Assembly (NCBI GenBank): GCA_964448645.1
Contig: CAYUZY010000084.1
Coordinates: forward strand, 1 to 8,808
Source of the DNA: GCA-2719315 sp964448645
GTDB lineage: Bacteria > Bacteroidota > Bacteroidia > Flavobacteriales > Flavobacteriaceae
Reading direction: 5' to 3'
Length of the DNA stretch: 8,808 nt
The translations under genes were made by a program, and so were the position numbers. The notes under the pieces were generated by a model that was given only the letters and a program-made list of their open reading frames with translations, did not search any database and was not told the DNA's origin. The stretch's first letter is position 1, and each line of letters starts with the position of its first letter. Below, piece by piece: positions 1 to 7,126 of the stretch.

Positions 1-647
1 AAATAATTATTTGAAAAATCTTTTAAAGCAATTAGCTCATATTTTCCCTCTTTCAAATTTTTGAGTTCAAAAACTGTTGTGTCTAAAGTACTTCCAACAT
101 AAAAAGGTTTTCTTTTGTAAATAGCTGAATCATTATATGAACTGTCAACAGGATAAAGCTGAAGTGATATAAAATCATTAGGCTTCATTTTAATTGCATC
201 TTTGATTATTCCTTTTAAATTTAATGAATCAATTTCTGCTCCAGTTGATATTGTATAAGAAAAAAAAGACATTTTATTTCCTTCATTATAATCTTTAATT
301 CCCTCTCCGAAATTAAAAGTATAAGTTGTGTTTTCTAAAAGTGTATCTATAATTGAAAGGGTAATTTTTTTTGAAGCACTCATAGTAGGATGTAATTTAT
401 AACCTCCAATTTTTAATGGCGGGGATATTATTAATTGTTTATCTATATTATCAAGTGTAACATATTCATTAAAGATGAATTTAACTTCTTCTTTATCAAA
501 AAAAGTAGTGTTTAATTTTGGAGATACACTAATAAGTAAGGGAGGTATGGTATCTTTTGGACCCCCTGATGGAGATGCCTTTTTAGCACAATTTATAATA
601 GAAAAAAAAAGAAAAATGTATATACAGTATTTTAAAATAAACTTCAT
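1..647 (-). CDS. Ig-like (SbsA/Big_5-type) lipoprotein, Bacteroidota family, 3' end beyond window
   Basis: Hand translation of the minus strand gives an uninterrupted frame of 215 codons from the ATG at 647-645 to the window edge. An in-frame TAA lies immediately upstream, which fixes the start. Residues 1-19 form a Lys-start hydrophobic signal ending in IIN before Cys20, a relaxed lipobox, so a signal-peptidase II lipoprotein is likely. After Cys20 comes SGGPKDTIPP and then a segment (about 33-130) resembling the bacterial Ig-like SbsA/Big_5 domain, with FNEYV, ISPP and YTFNFG. I recognise this wording from a conserved Bacteroidota cell-envelope lipoprotein whose function is unknown and whose usual length is several hundred residues, so more than half is probably missing here. 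It is divergent from glyS across a 128-bp gap. The identification is by remembered family wording, not by search. Confidence 0.82.
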   Translation of the reverse strand, partial: MKFILKYCIYIFLFFSIINCAKKASPSGGPKDTIPPLLISVSPKLNTTFFDKEEVKFIFNEYVTLDNIDKQLIISPPLKIGGYKLHPTMSASKKITLSIIDTLLENTTYTFNFGEGIKDYNEGNKMSFFSYTISTGAEIDSLNLKGIIKDAIKMKPNDFISLQLYPVDSSYNDSAIYKRKPFYVGSTLDTTVFELKNLKEGKYELIALKDFSNNY

Positions 648-763
648 TTACATTAATTTATTTGCTAAATAACATAATAATAAATTAAGTCAATAAAATT
701 ATATATAAATAATAAAATTTTGTAGAATATTTAATCAGATAAGAAAAAGATAACAAAAAGAAT

Positions 764-771
764 TATTTTTG
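764..771 (+). promoter_or_regulatory. Candidate TAnnTTTG (-7) promoter element upstream of glyS
   Basis: TATTTTTG is an exact match to the Bacteroidota -7 consensus TAnnTTTG and lies in the divergent gap between the lipoprotein gene and glyS. No clear TTG -33 element sits at the expected 17-23 bp upstream. The match is short and the background is T-rich, so this is only a candidate. If used, transcription would begin almost exactly at the glyS ATG (776). Confidence 0.35.
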
Positions 772-775
772 CGCT

Positions 776-2317
776 ATGTCAGGAAAATTTCAAACTTTTA
801 AAAATGTAATATCTCATGCAAAAGAATATGGATTTGTTTTTCCTTCAAGTGATATTTATGACGGCTTAAGTGCTGTCTATGATTATGGTCAAAATGGAGT
901 AGAATTAAAAAATAACATTAAAGAGTATTGGTGGAAGTCAATGACTCAATTTAATGAAAATATAGTTGGAATAGATGCTTCTATTTTTATGCATCCAACT
1001 ACATGGAAGGCTTCTGGTCACGTTGATGCATTCAATGATCCTTTAATAGATAATAAAGATTCAAAGAAAAGATATAGAGCTGATATTTTAGTTGAAGACT
1101 ATGTTTCTAAAATTGAGTCTAAGATTAGTAAAGAGGTAGAGAAAGCATCAAAAAGATTTAAGGAAAATTTTGATAAAGAGAAATTCTTGGAAACAAATGT
1201 TAAGGTTAAGGAATATAAAAATAGAATTAAGCTTATTTTAAAGAGATTAAATGAATCTTTAAATAAAGATGATTTGAAAGATGTTAAAAGTTTAATCGAA
1301 GAACTTGGGATTGTTTGTCCTGAATCCGGTTCTAAAAACTGGACAGATGTAAAACAATTTAATTTAATGTTTGAAACCAAATTAGGCGCATCGACTGATT
1401 CGGCTACAGATTTATTTTTAAGACCAGAAACGGCTCAAGGAATTTTTGTAAATTTTTTAAATGTTCAAAAAACCGGAAGAATGAAATTACCTTTTGGAAT
1501 TGCTCAAATTGGAAAAGCTTTTAGAAATGAAATTGTTGCTCGGCAATTTATTTTTAGAATGAGAGAATTTGAACAAATGGAAATGCAATTTTTTATTCCA
1601 CCCGGAACTCAAAAAAAATATTATGAAGAGTGGAAAAATAAAAGGCTTAATTGGCATATTTCTTTAGGTATGGGTAAAGAAAATTATCGTTTTCACGATC
1701 ATGAAAAAATAGCTCATTATGCTGATGCTGCTTGTGATATTGAATTTAAGTTCCCTTTTGGGTTTAAAGAATTAGAAGGAATACATTCTAGAACAGATTT
1801 TGACCTTGGTAATCATCAAAAATATACAGGTAAAAAACTTCAGTATTTTGATCCAGAATTAAATGAGAGTTATGTTCCTTATGTTGTTGAAACATCAATA
1901 GGGCTTGACCGAATGTTTTTGTCTGTATTTTGTAATGCTTTAATGGAAGAAAAGTTAGATGATGGAAGTTCAAGAATTATACTTAAGATTCCAAAAGAAT
2001 TAGCTCCAAATAAAGTTGCTATTTTACCTCTTTTAAAGAAAGATAATTTGCCAGAAATGGCTAAAGAAATATTTAAAAAATTTAGATCACAGATTAAAAG
2101 TGTTTACGATGAAAAGGATGCAATTGGAAGGAGGTATAGAAGACAAGACGGATTAGGGACTCCATTTTGTGTTACAATTGATCATAAAAGTTTAGAAGAT
2201 AATACAGTCACTATAAGAGAACGTGACAGTATGGTTCAAAAAAGAATTAAAATAGATGAAGCCTTTAATGAAATAACTCAAAAAGTAAGTATAAATAATA
2301 TCTTAAAAACTTTGTAA
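776..2317 (+). CDS. glyS: Glycyl-tRNA synthetase, single-chain homodimeric (class II) type
   Basis: This enzyme charges tRNA-Gly with glycine using ATP, in the cytoplasm. The 513-residue protein is full length for the homodimeric (alpha2) form, unlike the two-subunit GlyQ/GlyS enzyme of many bacteria; the symbol glyS (glyQS in some genomes) follows common use. The N-terminal catalytic core has HAKEYGFVFPSS (14-25), DGLSAVYDYGQNG (29-41) and HPTTWKASGHVDAFNDPL (73-90). A Lys/Glu-rich helical insertion covers about 105-175. Class II motif 2 is FRNEI (249-253) followed by FRMREFEQMEMQFF (260-273). Motif 3 is ETSIGLDR (372-379). An anticodon-binding domain spans about 410-505. The start matches where the conserved N-terminus begins. 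No Shine-Dalgarno is present. It is the first gene of a tight unit with xth (6-bp gap) and tas. Confidence 0.98.
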   Translation: MSGKFQTFKNVISHAKEYGFVFPSSDIYDGLSAVYDYGQNGVELKNNIKEYWWKSMTQFNENIVGIDASIFMHPTTWKASGHVDAFNDPLIDNKDSKKRYRADILVEDYVSKIESKISKEVEKASKRFKENFDKEKFLETNVKVKEYKNRIKLILKRLNESLNKDDLKDVKSLIEELGIVCPESGSKNWTDVKQFNLMFETKLGASTDSATDLFLRPETAQGIFVNFLNVQKTGRMKLPFGIAQIGKAFRNEIVARQFIFRMREFEQMEMQFFIPPGTQKKYYEEWKNKRLNWHISLGMGKENYRFHDHEKIAHYADAACDIEFKFPFGFKELEGIHSRTDFDLGNHQKYTGKKLQYFDPELNESYVPYVVETSIGLDRMFLSVFCNALMEEKLDDGSSRIILKIPKELAPNKVAILPLLKKDNLPEMAKEIFKKFRSQIKSVYDEKDAIGRRYRRQDGLGTPFCVTIDHKSLEDNTVTIRERDSMVQKRIKIDEAFNEITQKVSINNILKTL

Positions 2318-2323
2318 ATACTA

Positions 2324-3085
2324 TTGAAGATAATCTCATATAATGTAAATGGTATTCGTGCAGCTATAAATAAGGGATTTATAGATTGGTTGCATGAAAC
2401 AAATGTGGATGTTATTTGTATTCAAGAAATTAAAGCTAATAAGGAACAAGTTCAAACTAATCTTTTAGAGAAAATAGGATATCATAATTATTGGTTTTCA
2501 GCTCAAAAAAAAGGATATAGTGGAGTTGCTATTTTTTCTAGAATAAAACCAAAAAAAGTTATTTATGGCACTAAAATAAATCATATTGATTTTGAAGGGA
2601 GAGTTATCCAAGCAGATTATGATGATTTTTCGGTCATAAGTCTTTATCTACCTTCAGGAACGAATATTGATCGTTTAGAATATAAGTTCAAATTCATGAA
2701 AGACTTTCAAAAATACATTGATGATTTAAAAACAAAATATCCTAAATTAGTTATATGTGGTGATTACAATATATGTCATAAAGAGATAGATATTCATGAT
2801 CCAGTAAGAAATAAAAATGTCTCAGGCTTTTTGCCTGAGGAAAGAAGATGGTTAGATAAATTTATCAATTCTGGATTTATAGACTCATTTAGACATTTAA
2901 ATTTAGAACCTCATAATTATAGCTGGTGGAGTTATAGAGCAAATTCAAGATCTAATAATAAGGGTTGGAGAATTGATTATGCCCTAGTTACGGAATCTTT
3001 AAAAAAGAATATTAAGAATTCTTTTATTTTAAATTCGGTTAAACATTCTGACCATTGTCCGGTAGGAATTGAATTAAATTTTTAA
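2324..3085 (+). CDS. xth: Exodeoxyribonuclease III / class II AP endonuclease
   Basis: This is a Mg2+-dependent 3'-5' exonuclease and AP endonuclease that cleaves DNA at abasic sites in base-excision repair. The 253-residue protein is full length for the family. Visible active-site motifs are YNVNGIRAA with Asn7, IQEIK with metal-binding Glu35, SLYLPSG with Tyr108, GDYNI with Asp147 and Asn149, SGFLPEER (167-174), WRIDYAL with Asp218, and HSDHCP with the Asp243-His244 pair. The start is TTG at 2324-2326: the family N-terminus (MKIISYNVNGIR) begins exactly there, and the only codons between it and the glyS stop are ATA and CTA. The gene lies in the same reading frame as glyS, 6 bp downstream, and is followed 2 bp later by tas, so cotranscription is very likely. 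A GC-rich hairpin lies inside the SGFLPEER region. Confidence 0.96.
   Translation: MKIISYNVNGIRAAINKGFIDWLHETNVDVICIQEIKANKEQVQTNLLEKIGYHNYWFSAQKKGYSGVAIFSRIKPKKVIYGTKINHIDFEGRVIQADYDDFSVISLYLPSGTNIDRLEYKFKFMKDFQKYIDDLKTKYPKLVICGDYNICHKEIDIHDPVRNKNVSGFLPEERRWLDKFINSGFIDSFRHLNLEPHNYSWWSYRANSRSNNKGWRIDYALVTESLKKNIKNSFILNSVKHSDHCPVGIELNF
2821..2839 (+). other. GC-rich perfect hairpin inside xth
   Basis: CTCAGGC (2821-2827), a TTTTT loop, then GCCTGAG (2833-2839) form a perfect 7-bp stem, extendable by a U-G pair (2820/2840). Five of the seven pairs are G-C, in a gene that is otherwise strongly AT-rich. It overlaps codons of the conserved SGFLPEER motif, so part of the sequence is fixed by the protein. 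No T run follows, so it does not look like a terminator. Confidence 0.5.
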
Positions 3086-3087
3086 TA

Positions 3088-4125
3088 ATGCATTATAATT
3101 TATTACCAGGAACAGAAATTAAAGTTAGTAAAATATGCCTTGGAACGATGACTTTTGGCAGACAGAATAATGAGAAAGAAGGACATGATCAAATGGATTA
3201 TTCTTATGATAAGGGAGTTAATTTTTTTGATACTGCTGAATTATATCCTGTTCCTCCTTCACCTGAGACTCAAGGAGAAACAGAAAGAATAATTGGGTCA
3301 TGGTTAAAGAAAACAAGTAATAGAGATAAAATTATTTTAGCATCAAAAGTTGCAGGCCCTTCAAGTTTTAGCAAACATATAAGAAAAGATATGTCTTATA
3401 CAAAAATTACAGTAAATGAGGCAATTGATAATAGCTTGAATAGGTTAGGAACAGATTATATAGATTTATATCAAATTCATTGGCCTGAAAGAGTTACTAA
3501 TTTTTTTGGTAAAAGAGGATATGAATTTTATAAAGAAGATCCTTGGAAGTATAACTTTGATTTAATTTTAGATGTACTAGAAGAAAATATAAAAAAAGGT
3601 AAAATAAGAAATATTGGAATTTCTAATGAAACACCTTGGGGAATAATGAAATATATTAATGAGTCAAAAGAGAATAGACCAAAAATAATCTCTATTCAAA
3701 ATCCGTATTCATTATTAAATAGAACTTTTGAGATTGGAAATTCAGAAATTTGTCATAAAGAAAATATTGGATTGTTAGCATATTCCCCTTTGGGTTTTGG
3801 AACTTTAACGGGAAAGTATCTAGGTGGAAATATGCCTAAAAATGCCAGACTTACACTTTTCCCTAATTATGATAGATTTAGTAATGAAGAATCTAAAAAA
3901 GCAATTCAAAAATATTATGATTTGGCTAGAGAACATGGAATGAGTTTAACAACTATGGCATTATCCTTTGTAAGTGATAGATCATTTGTAAAAAGTAATA
4001 TTATTGGAGCAACTTCAATTGAACAGCTTAAAGAAAATATAGATAGTTATAAAACTTTATTAAGTGATGAGATTTTAGAGAAAATAAATATTATTCATAA
4101 TAATCAACCTAATCCAGCACCATAA
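3088..4125 (+). CDS. tas: Tas-type NADP(H)-dependent aldo/keto reductase
   Basis: This is a cytoplasmic aldo/keto reductase that reduces carbonyl compounds with NADPH; the natural substrate of the Tas group is not known to me. At 345 residues it matches E. coli Tas (about 346) in length and wording: LGTMTFGRQN (18-27), AELYPVPPSPETQGETE (50-66), KGKIRNIGISNETPWG (170-185), IQNPYSLLNR (203-212), LGFGTLTGKYL (235-245) and the C-terminal PAP. The catalytic tetrad is Asp48 (FFDTAE), Tyr53 (ELYP), Lys87 (ASKVAGP) and His131 (YQIHWPE). The start ATG is 2 bp after the xth stop (TAATAATG), so translational coupling is plausible. Its stop is only 4 bp from the stop of the convergent ABC ATPase gene, leaving no room for a separate terminator. 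The Tas subgroup assignment is confident; physiological role is unassigned. Confidence 0.95.
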   Translation: MHYNLLPGTEIKVSKICLGTMTFGRQNNEKEGHDQMDYSYDKGVNFFDTAELYPVPPSPETQGETERIIGSWLKKTSNRDKIILASKVAGPSSFSKHIRKDMSYTKITVNEAIDNSLNRLGTDYIDLYQIHWPERVTNFFGKRGYEFYKEDPWKYNFDLILDVLEENIKKGKIRNIGISNETPWGIMKYINESKENRPKIISIQNPYSLLNRTFEIGNSEICHKENIGLLAYSPLGFGTLTGKYLGGNMPKNARLTLFPNYDRFSNEESKKAIQKYYDLAREHGMSLTTMALSFVSDRSFVKSNIIGATSIEQLKENIDSYKTLLSDEILEKINIIHNNQPNPAP

Positions 4126-4129
4126 ATAA

Positions 4130-5812
4130 TTATATAATTGAAGAAATTAATTTTTTAGTATATTTTTTTTTGGGATGATTATAAAGTAAATCTGATTCTT
4201 GAAATTCAATTAATTTCCCCGATTTCATAACAATTATTCGATCTGACATATGCTTAACAATAGAAAGATCATGTGATATAAAAATATAACTTAAGTTAAA
4301 TTCTTCTTTAAGTTTATTTAGTAGGTTTAAAATTTTTGCTTGAATTGAAATGTCTAAAGCTGCAACACATTCATCACAAATAATAATTTTTGGATTCGTT
4401 GCAAGAGCTCTTGCTATAATTGCTCTTTGTTTTTGACCACCAGAAAGCTCATGGGGGTTTCTATTGAAATGAATTTTGGAAAGACCTACTTTATCAAGTA
4501 AATCGTAGACTCTTTTTTTTCTATCATTTTTATTATTTAAAATATTATGAACTTTTAGAACTTCCATTATAGAATTTCCTACCGTTTTGATTGGATGCAT
4601 TGAAGAATGAGGATCCTGAAAAATATATTGAATGTCTTTTCTAAGATCGTTAGACTTATTAAAATTATTTTTATTAATTAATTGACCATTATAAAAAAAT
4701 TTACCAGATGTAGGAGGATCTAAATAAATAATAGCTTTTCCTAAAGTTGATTTTCCACATCCTGATTCACCAACTAAACCAAGAGTTTCCCCTTTATATA
4801 ATTTAAAACTAAAAGATTTTATGGCATGAAAAAATTTTTTTTTATTAAATAAAATATTTTGTTTAAAGAATTTTTTTTCTAAATCTATTATTTCTAGAAT
4901 GGGTAACTTAGAATATAAAATTTTGTGTTTTTTTTTTCGTTCTTTTGCAGTAATTATTTCTTCAATGAAATCACCTTTTTTAAAATCTCTAATTTCAGGA
5001 AGGGTTCTAAGTCTTTTTTCTATAGAAGGTCTTGCAAATAAAAGTCCTTTAGTATAAGATTTTTGAGGGGTTTTAAATAATTTTTTTTTTACTCCAGACT
5101 CAATTATTTTTCCATTTTTCATGACAAAAACTTTATCAGCTAAATATTTAACTAAATTCAAATCATGAGATATGAAGAGGATACTCATTTTGTATTTCTT
5201 TTGCAATGATTTTAATAGCAATATTATTTCTTTTTGAATAGTAACATCCAATGCTGTAGTGGGTTCATCTGCAATTAAAAGCTTTGGTTTACACAAAATA
5301 GCTATAGCTATCATAACTCTTTGTTTTTGACCACCACTTAATTGATGTGGATAAGAATTGTAAATTCTTTCAAAATCATCAAGTTGAACATCTTTAAAAG
5401 CTGAAAAAATTATTTTTTTATTTTCATTTTTATTATTAAAATAATGAGTTTCCAAAACTTCTAATAGCTGATTTCCACATTTCATTGATGGATTTAAGCT
5501 AGAATTAGGTTCTTGAAAAATAATTCCAATTTCTTTTCCTCTAATAGATCTCCAAATTAATTCTGTATTATTAGTTAAAGAGGTATTTAAAAAATTCATT
5601 TTATTATTTGAAATTAAAGAGTTGTTAGGAATTAGTCCCATTAAGGAAAGTGCAGTCAGCGTTTTACCACTTCCAGATTCACCAACTATTGCGACTGTTT
5701 CATTCTTTAATATAGAGAATGAGATGTCTTTTAATATTCTTTTACTTTCAATTTTTAGATTTAGATTTTCAACCTCAACTAGAATTTTACTTTTGTCATT
5801 TATTTTGATCAT
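4130..5812 (-). CDS. Fused two-domain ABC transporter ATPase, dipeptide/oligopeptide (Dpp/Opp, YejF-like) type
   Basis: This cytoplasmic energy subunit probably powers an ABC importer for peptides or similar solutes. Two nucleotide-binding domains are joined in one 560-residue chain, like YejF or GsiA and unlike separate DppD and DppF. Domain 1 has Walker A GESGSGKT (44-51), Q-loop Gln100, LSGGQKQR (158-165), Walker B LLIADE (178-183) and switch His216. Domain 2 has Walker A GESGCGKS (348-355), Gln399, LSGGQKQRA (456-464), Walker B IIICDE (476-481) and His514. All catalytic residues are present in both halves. After Walker B, domain 2 reads CVAALD rather than the more usual P/A-V-SALD, a mild deviation. 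The linker (about 262-325) is Lys-rich and encoded with long A tracts. No permease or binding-protein gene is in view. It starts 29 bp after the hydrolase stop on the same strand, so the two are probably cotranscribed. Confidence 0.94.
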   Translation of the reverse strand: MIKINDKSKILVEVENLNLKIESKRILKDISFSILKNETVAIVGESGSGKTLTALSLMGLIPNNSLISNNKMNFLNTSLTNNTELIWRSIRGKEIGIIFQEPNSSLNPSMKCGNQLLEVLETHYFNNKNENKKIIFSAFKDVQLDDFERIYNSYPHQLSGGQKQRVMIAIAILCKPKLLIADEPTTALDVTIQKEIILLLKSLQKKYKMSILFISHDLNLVKYLADKVFVMKNGKIIESGVKKKLFKTPQKSYTKGLLFARPSIEKRLRTLPEIRDFKKGDFIEEIITAKERKKKHKILYSKLPILEIIDLEKKFFKQNILFNKKKFFHAIKSFSFKLYKGETLGLVGESGCGKSTLGKAIIYLDPPTSGKFFYNGQLINKNNFNKSNDLRKDIQYIFQDPHSSMHPIKTVGNSIMEVLKVHNILNNKNDRKKRVYDLLDKVGLSKIHFNRNPHELSGGQKQRAIIARALATNPKIIICDECVAALDISIQAKILNLLNKLKEEFNLSYIFISHDLSIVKHMSDRIIVMKSGKLIEFQESDLLYNHPKKKYTKKLISSII

Positions 5813-5841
5813 ATCTAGTATTAATAGCGTTAAATAAAGTT

Positions 5842-6987
5842 TTATTTTTTTGCTATTTCAATTCCAAAATCTATATATGAGTATATATCTTCAGTAAAAC
5901 TTTTTTTAACTTTTTTACCTTCTTTTTGTTGTCCTAATCTTACAAAGATTAGATTTTTTTCAGGTAATAGTATTACATATTGACCAAGGTGACCTCTCAT
6001 TAGTAAGATCTTTTGATTTTTATAATTATCAATCCACCATCCGTATCCGTACTCAGAGTCTTTATCAAAAACTGGATTCAAAGATTTAACTACAAAGGTT
6101 GAATCCAATAATATTTTATTATTCCATTTTCCAAAATCTTTATATAGTTTGCCAAACCTTGCAAAATCTCTTGCGTTAGAAGCGATACAACAGTAAGCTT
6201 TTTCCATACCATATTTTTCGCTATCAATTTGCCATAAAGCTTTATTTTCGAATCCCATTGGATTCCAAAAGCTTTCATATAAATATTCAGATAAATTTTT
6301 TCCAGTAGCTTTTGAAATAACCATTCCCAAAAGCTGAGTGGCTCCACTTTTATATTTAAATTCTTTTCCAGGTCTATATTTTATGGGTTGATTTAAAATA
6401 AGTTTATTTATGTCATCAACAAAATATGCAGATGCAGTTACTTCAAAAGGGTTAAAATAATCTTCTTTCCATAACATCCCAGAAGACATATTTGATAAAT
6501 GACCTACTTCTAATATGTCTCCAAATTCACCTTTGATTTCAGGAAAAAAATCTTTTACTTTTTGATTTAGCCCTTTAATATGCCCTTGCATTATAGATTT
6601 CCCTAACAATGCTGAAACTATACTTTTAGCCATTGAAAAAGAGTTGCTCATGGATTTTATTCCATAACTATCATAATATTTTTCAAATAAGATGGAATCA
6701 TTTTTTATTACTAAAAAGGCAACAGTTCCATTTTTTTTATTGTAAGATTCAAAATCTTTTGGGATTTCAGAAAGGTTATAATTTGAATGAAATTTCCATG
6801 TCATAGGGTTTTTAGAAACAGGAATTTCTCTATTATCAAAATTTTTGTAATCATCTAAATATGCAGTGGTGTAACCTTTAAGATAAATTTTTGAAACCCC
6901 TTCTAAAATATAATTGTATTTAGATATATATAATAATCCAAAAGAAACTAGTATTAATAATATAAGACTATTAAAGAATTTTTTCAT
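5842..6987 (-). CDS. Membrane-anchored beta-lactamase-fold serine hydrolase (class C / NylB-like family)
   Basis: This is a serine hydrolase of the beta-lactamase/penicillin-binding-protein fold. Relatives include class C beta-lactamases, esterases and 6-aminohexanoate-dimer hydrolase (NylB). The 381-residue protein begins MKK followed by one hydrophobic segment (about 6-22) with no lipobox, so it is probably a signal anchor or signal peptide that places the enzyme outside the inner membrane. The catalytic SxxK motif is SMAK (Ser118, Lys121) within FSMAKSIVSALLG. The second motif is Tyr212-Lys-Ser214 in FKYKSGATQLLGMVI, with Ser where beta-lactamases have Asn. The third is GHLGQ (332-336), matching HxG. 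SNMSSGMLW (165-173) and SNARDFARFGKLY (270-282) also resemble NylB-like hydrolases. The substrate (amide, ester or peptide) cannot be told. It heads a minus-strand pair with the ABC ATPase and diverges from the racemase gene. Confidence 0.9.
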   Translation of the reverse strand: MKKFFNSLILLILVSFGLLYISKYNYILEGVSKIYLKGYTTAYLDDYKNFDNREIPVSKNPMTWKFHSNYNLSEIPKDFESYNKKNGTVAFLVIKNDSILFEKYYDSYGIKSMSNSFSMAKSIVSALLGKSIMQGHIKGLNQKVKDFFPEIKGEFGDILEVGHLSNMSSGMLWKEDYFNPFEVTASAYFVDDINKLILNQPIKYRPGKEFKYKSGATQLLGMVISKATGKNLSEYLYESFWNPMGFENKALWQIDSEKYGMEKAYCCIASNARDFARFGKLYKDFGKWNNKILLDSTFVVKSLNPVFDKDSEYGYGWWIDNYKNQKILLMRGHLGQYVILLPEKNLIFVRLGQQKEGKKVKKSFTEDIYSYIDFGIEIAKK

Positions 6988-7005
6988 TTAAAAAAATAAT
7001 AGATA

Positions 7006-7013
7006 CAAATTTA
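7006..7013 (-). promoter_or_regulatory. Candidate TAnnTTTG (-7) promoter element for the serine hydrolase
   Basis: Read on the minus strand, TAAATTTG is an exact match to the Bacteroidota -7 consensus. It lies 18 bp upstream of the hydrolase ATG (6987), which would give a leader of roughly 12-15 nt. No TTG lies at the expected -33 spacing; the nearest upstream TTG (7049-7047) is too far. The sequence is AT-rich, so a chance match is possible. Confidence 0.4.
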
Positions 7014-7084
7014 ACTTTTTTATTTCTATAAAAATTTTTGATTAAACAACTTTATTTTATTTATAAATTAGATAATAATAAGTC

Positions 7085-7119
7085 TTTGAATTTAGAATAA
7101 ACAAAAATTGTATATTTTG
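7085..7119 (+). promoter_or_regulatory. Weak candidate promoter for the racemase/epimerase operon
   Basis: A TTTG (7085-7088, -33-like) is followed by TATATTTTG (7111-7119), which resembles the -7 element TAnnTTTG but with one extra or one missing base between TA and TTTG. It ends 7 bp before the ATG at 7127, so a transcript would have almost no leader. It is the only such arrangement on the plus strand of this 139-bp divergent gap, but the match is imperfect. Confidence 0.25.
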
Positions 7120-7126
7120 CAATTAT

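Noticed and set aside
475..672. 65-codon plus-strand frame
   Set aside because: It is antisense to the lipoprotein gene, shows no recognisable protein wording, and is explained by the well-supported minus-strand frame.
648..775. Divergent gap searched for a riboswitch (glycine) or T-box ahead of glyS
   Set aside because: Only 128 bp, nearly all A/T, with no conserved T-box or glycine-aptamer core and no terminator hairpin visible.
1099..1380. 93-codon minus-strand frame inside glyS
   Set aside because: It lies wholly opposite the conserved synthetase coding sequence; its Leu/Ser/Phe-rich product is what antisense of Lys/Glu-rich codons gives.
1788..1973. 61-codon minus-strand frame inside glyS
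   Set aside because: It is opposite the conserved motif 3 region of GlyRS and has no start signal or family resemblance.
4128..4139. Palindrome AATTATATAATT as a bidirectional terminator
   Set aside because: It is all A/T with a weak stem and no loop, and such palindromes are expected by chance in this composition. T runs nearby are coding for Lys on the other strand.
5000..5060. Frameshift or gene-split signature between the two ATPase domains
   Set aside because: The frame is open through the linker and both domains keep all motifs, so this is a natural fusion as in YejF-type proteins rather than a sequencing or assembly artefact.
5622..5837. 71-codon plus-strand frame opposite the ABC ATPase start
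   Set aside because: It is a shadow of the Walker A coding region; the phrase PLPDSPTIAT is the usual antisense reading of GESGSGKT-type codons.
6090..6347. 85-codon minus-strand frame inside the serine hydrolase
   Set aside because: It is in another frame of the same strand as the intact hydrolase, with no domain of its own.
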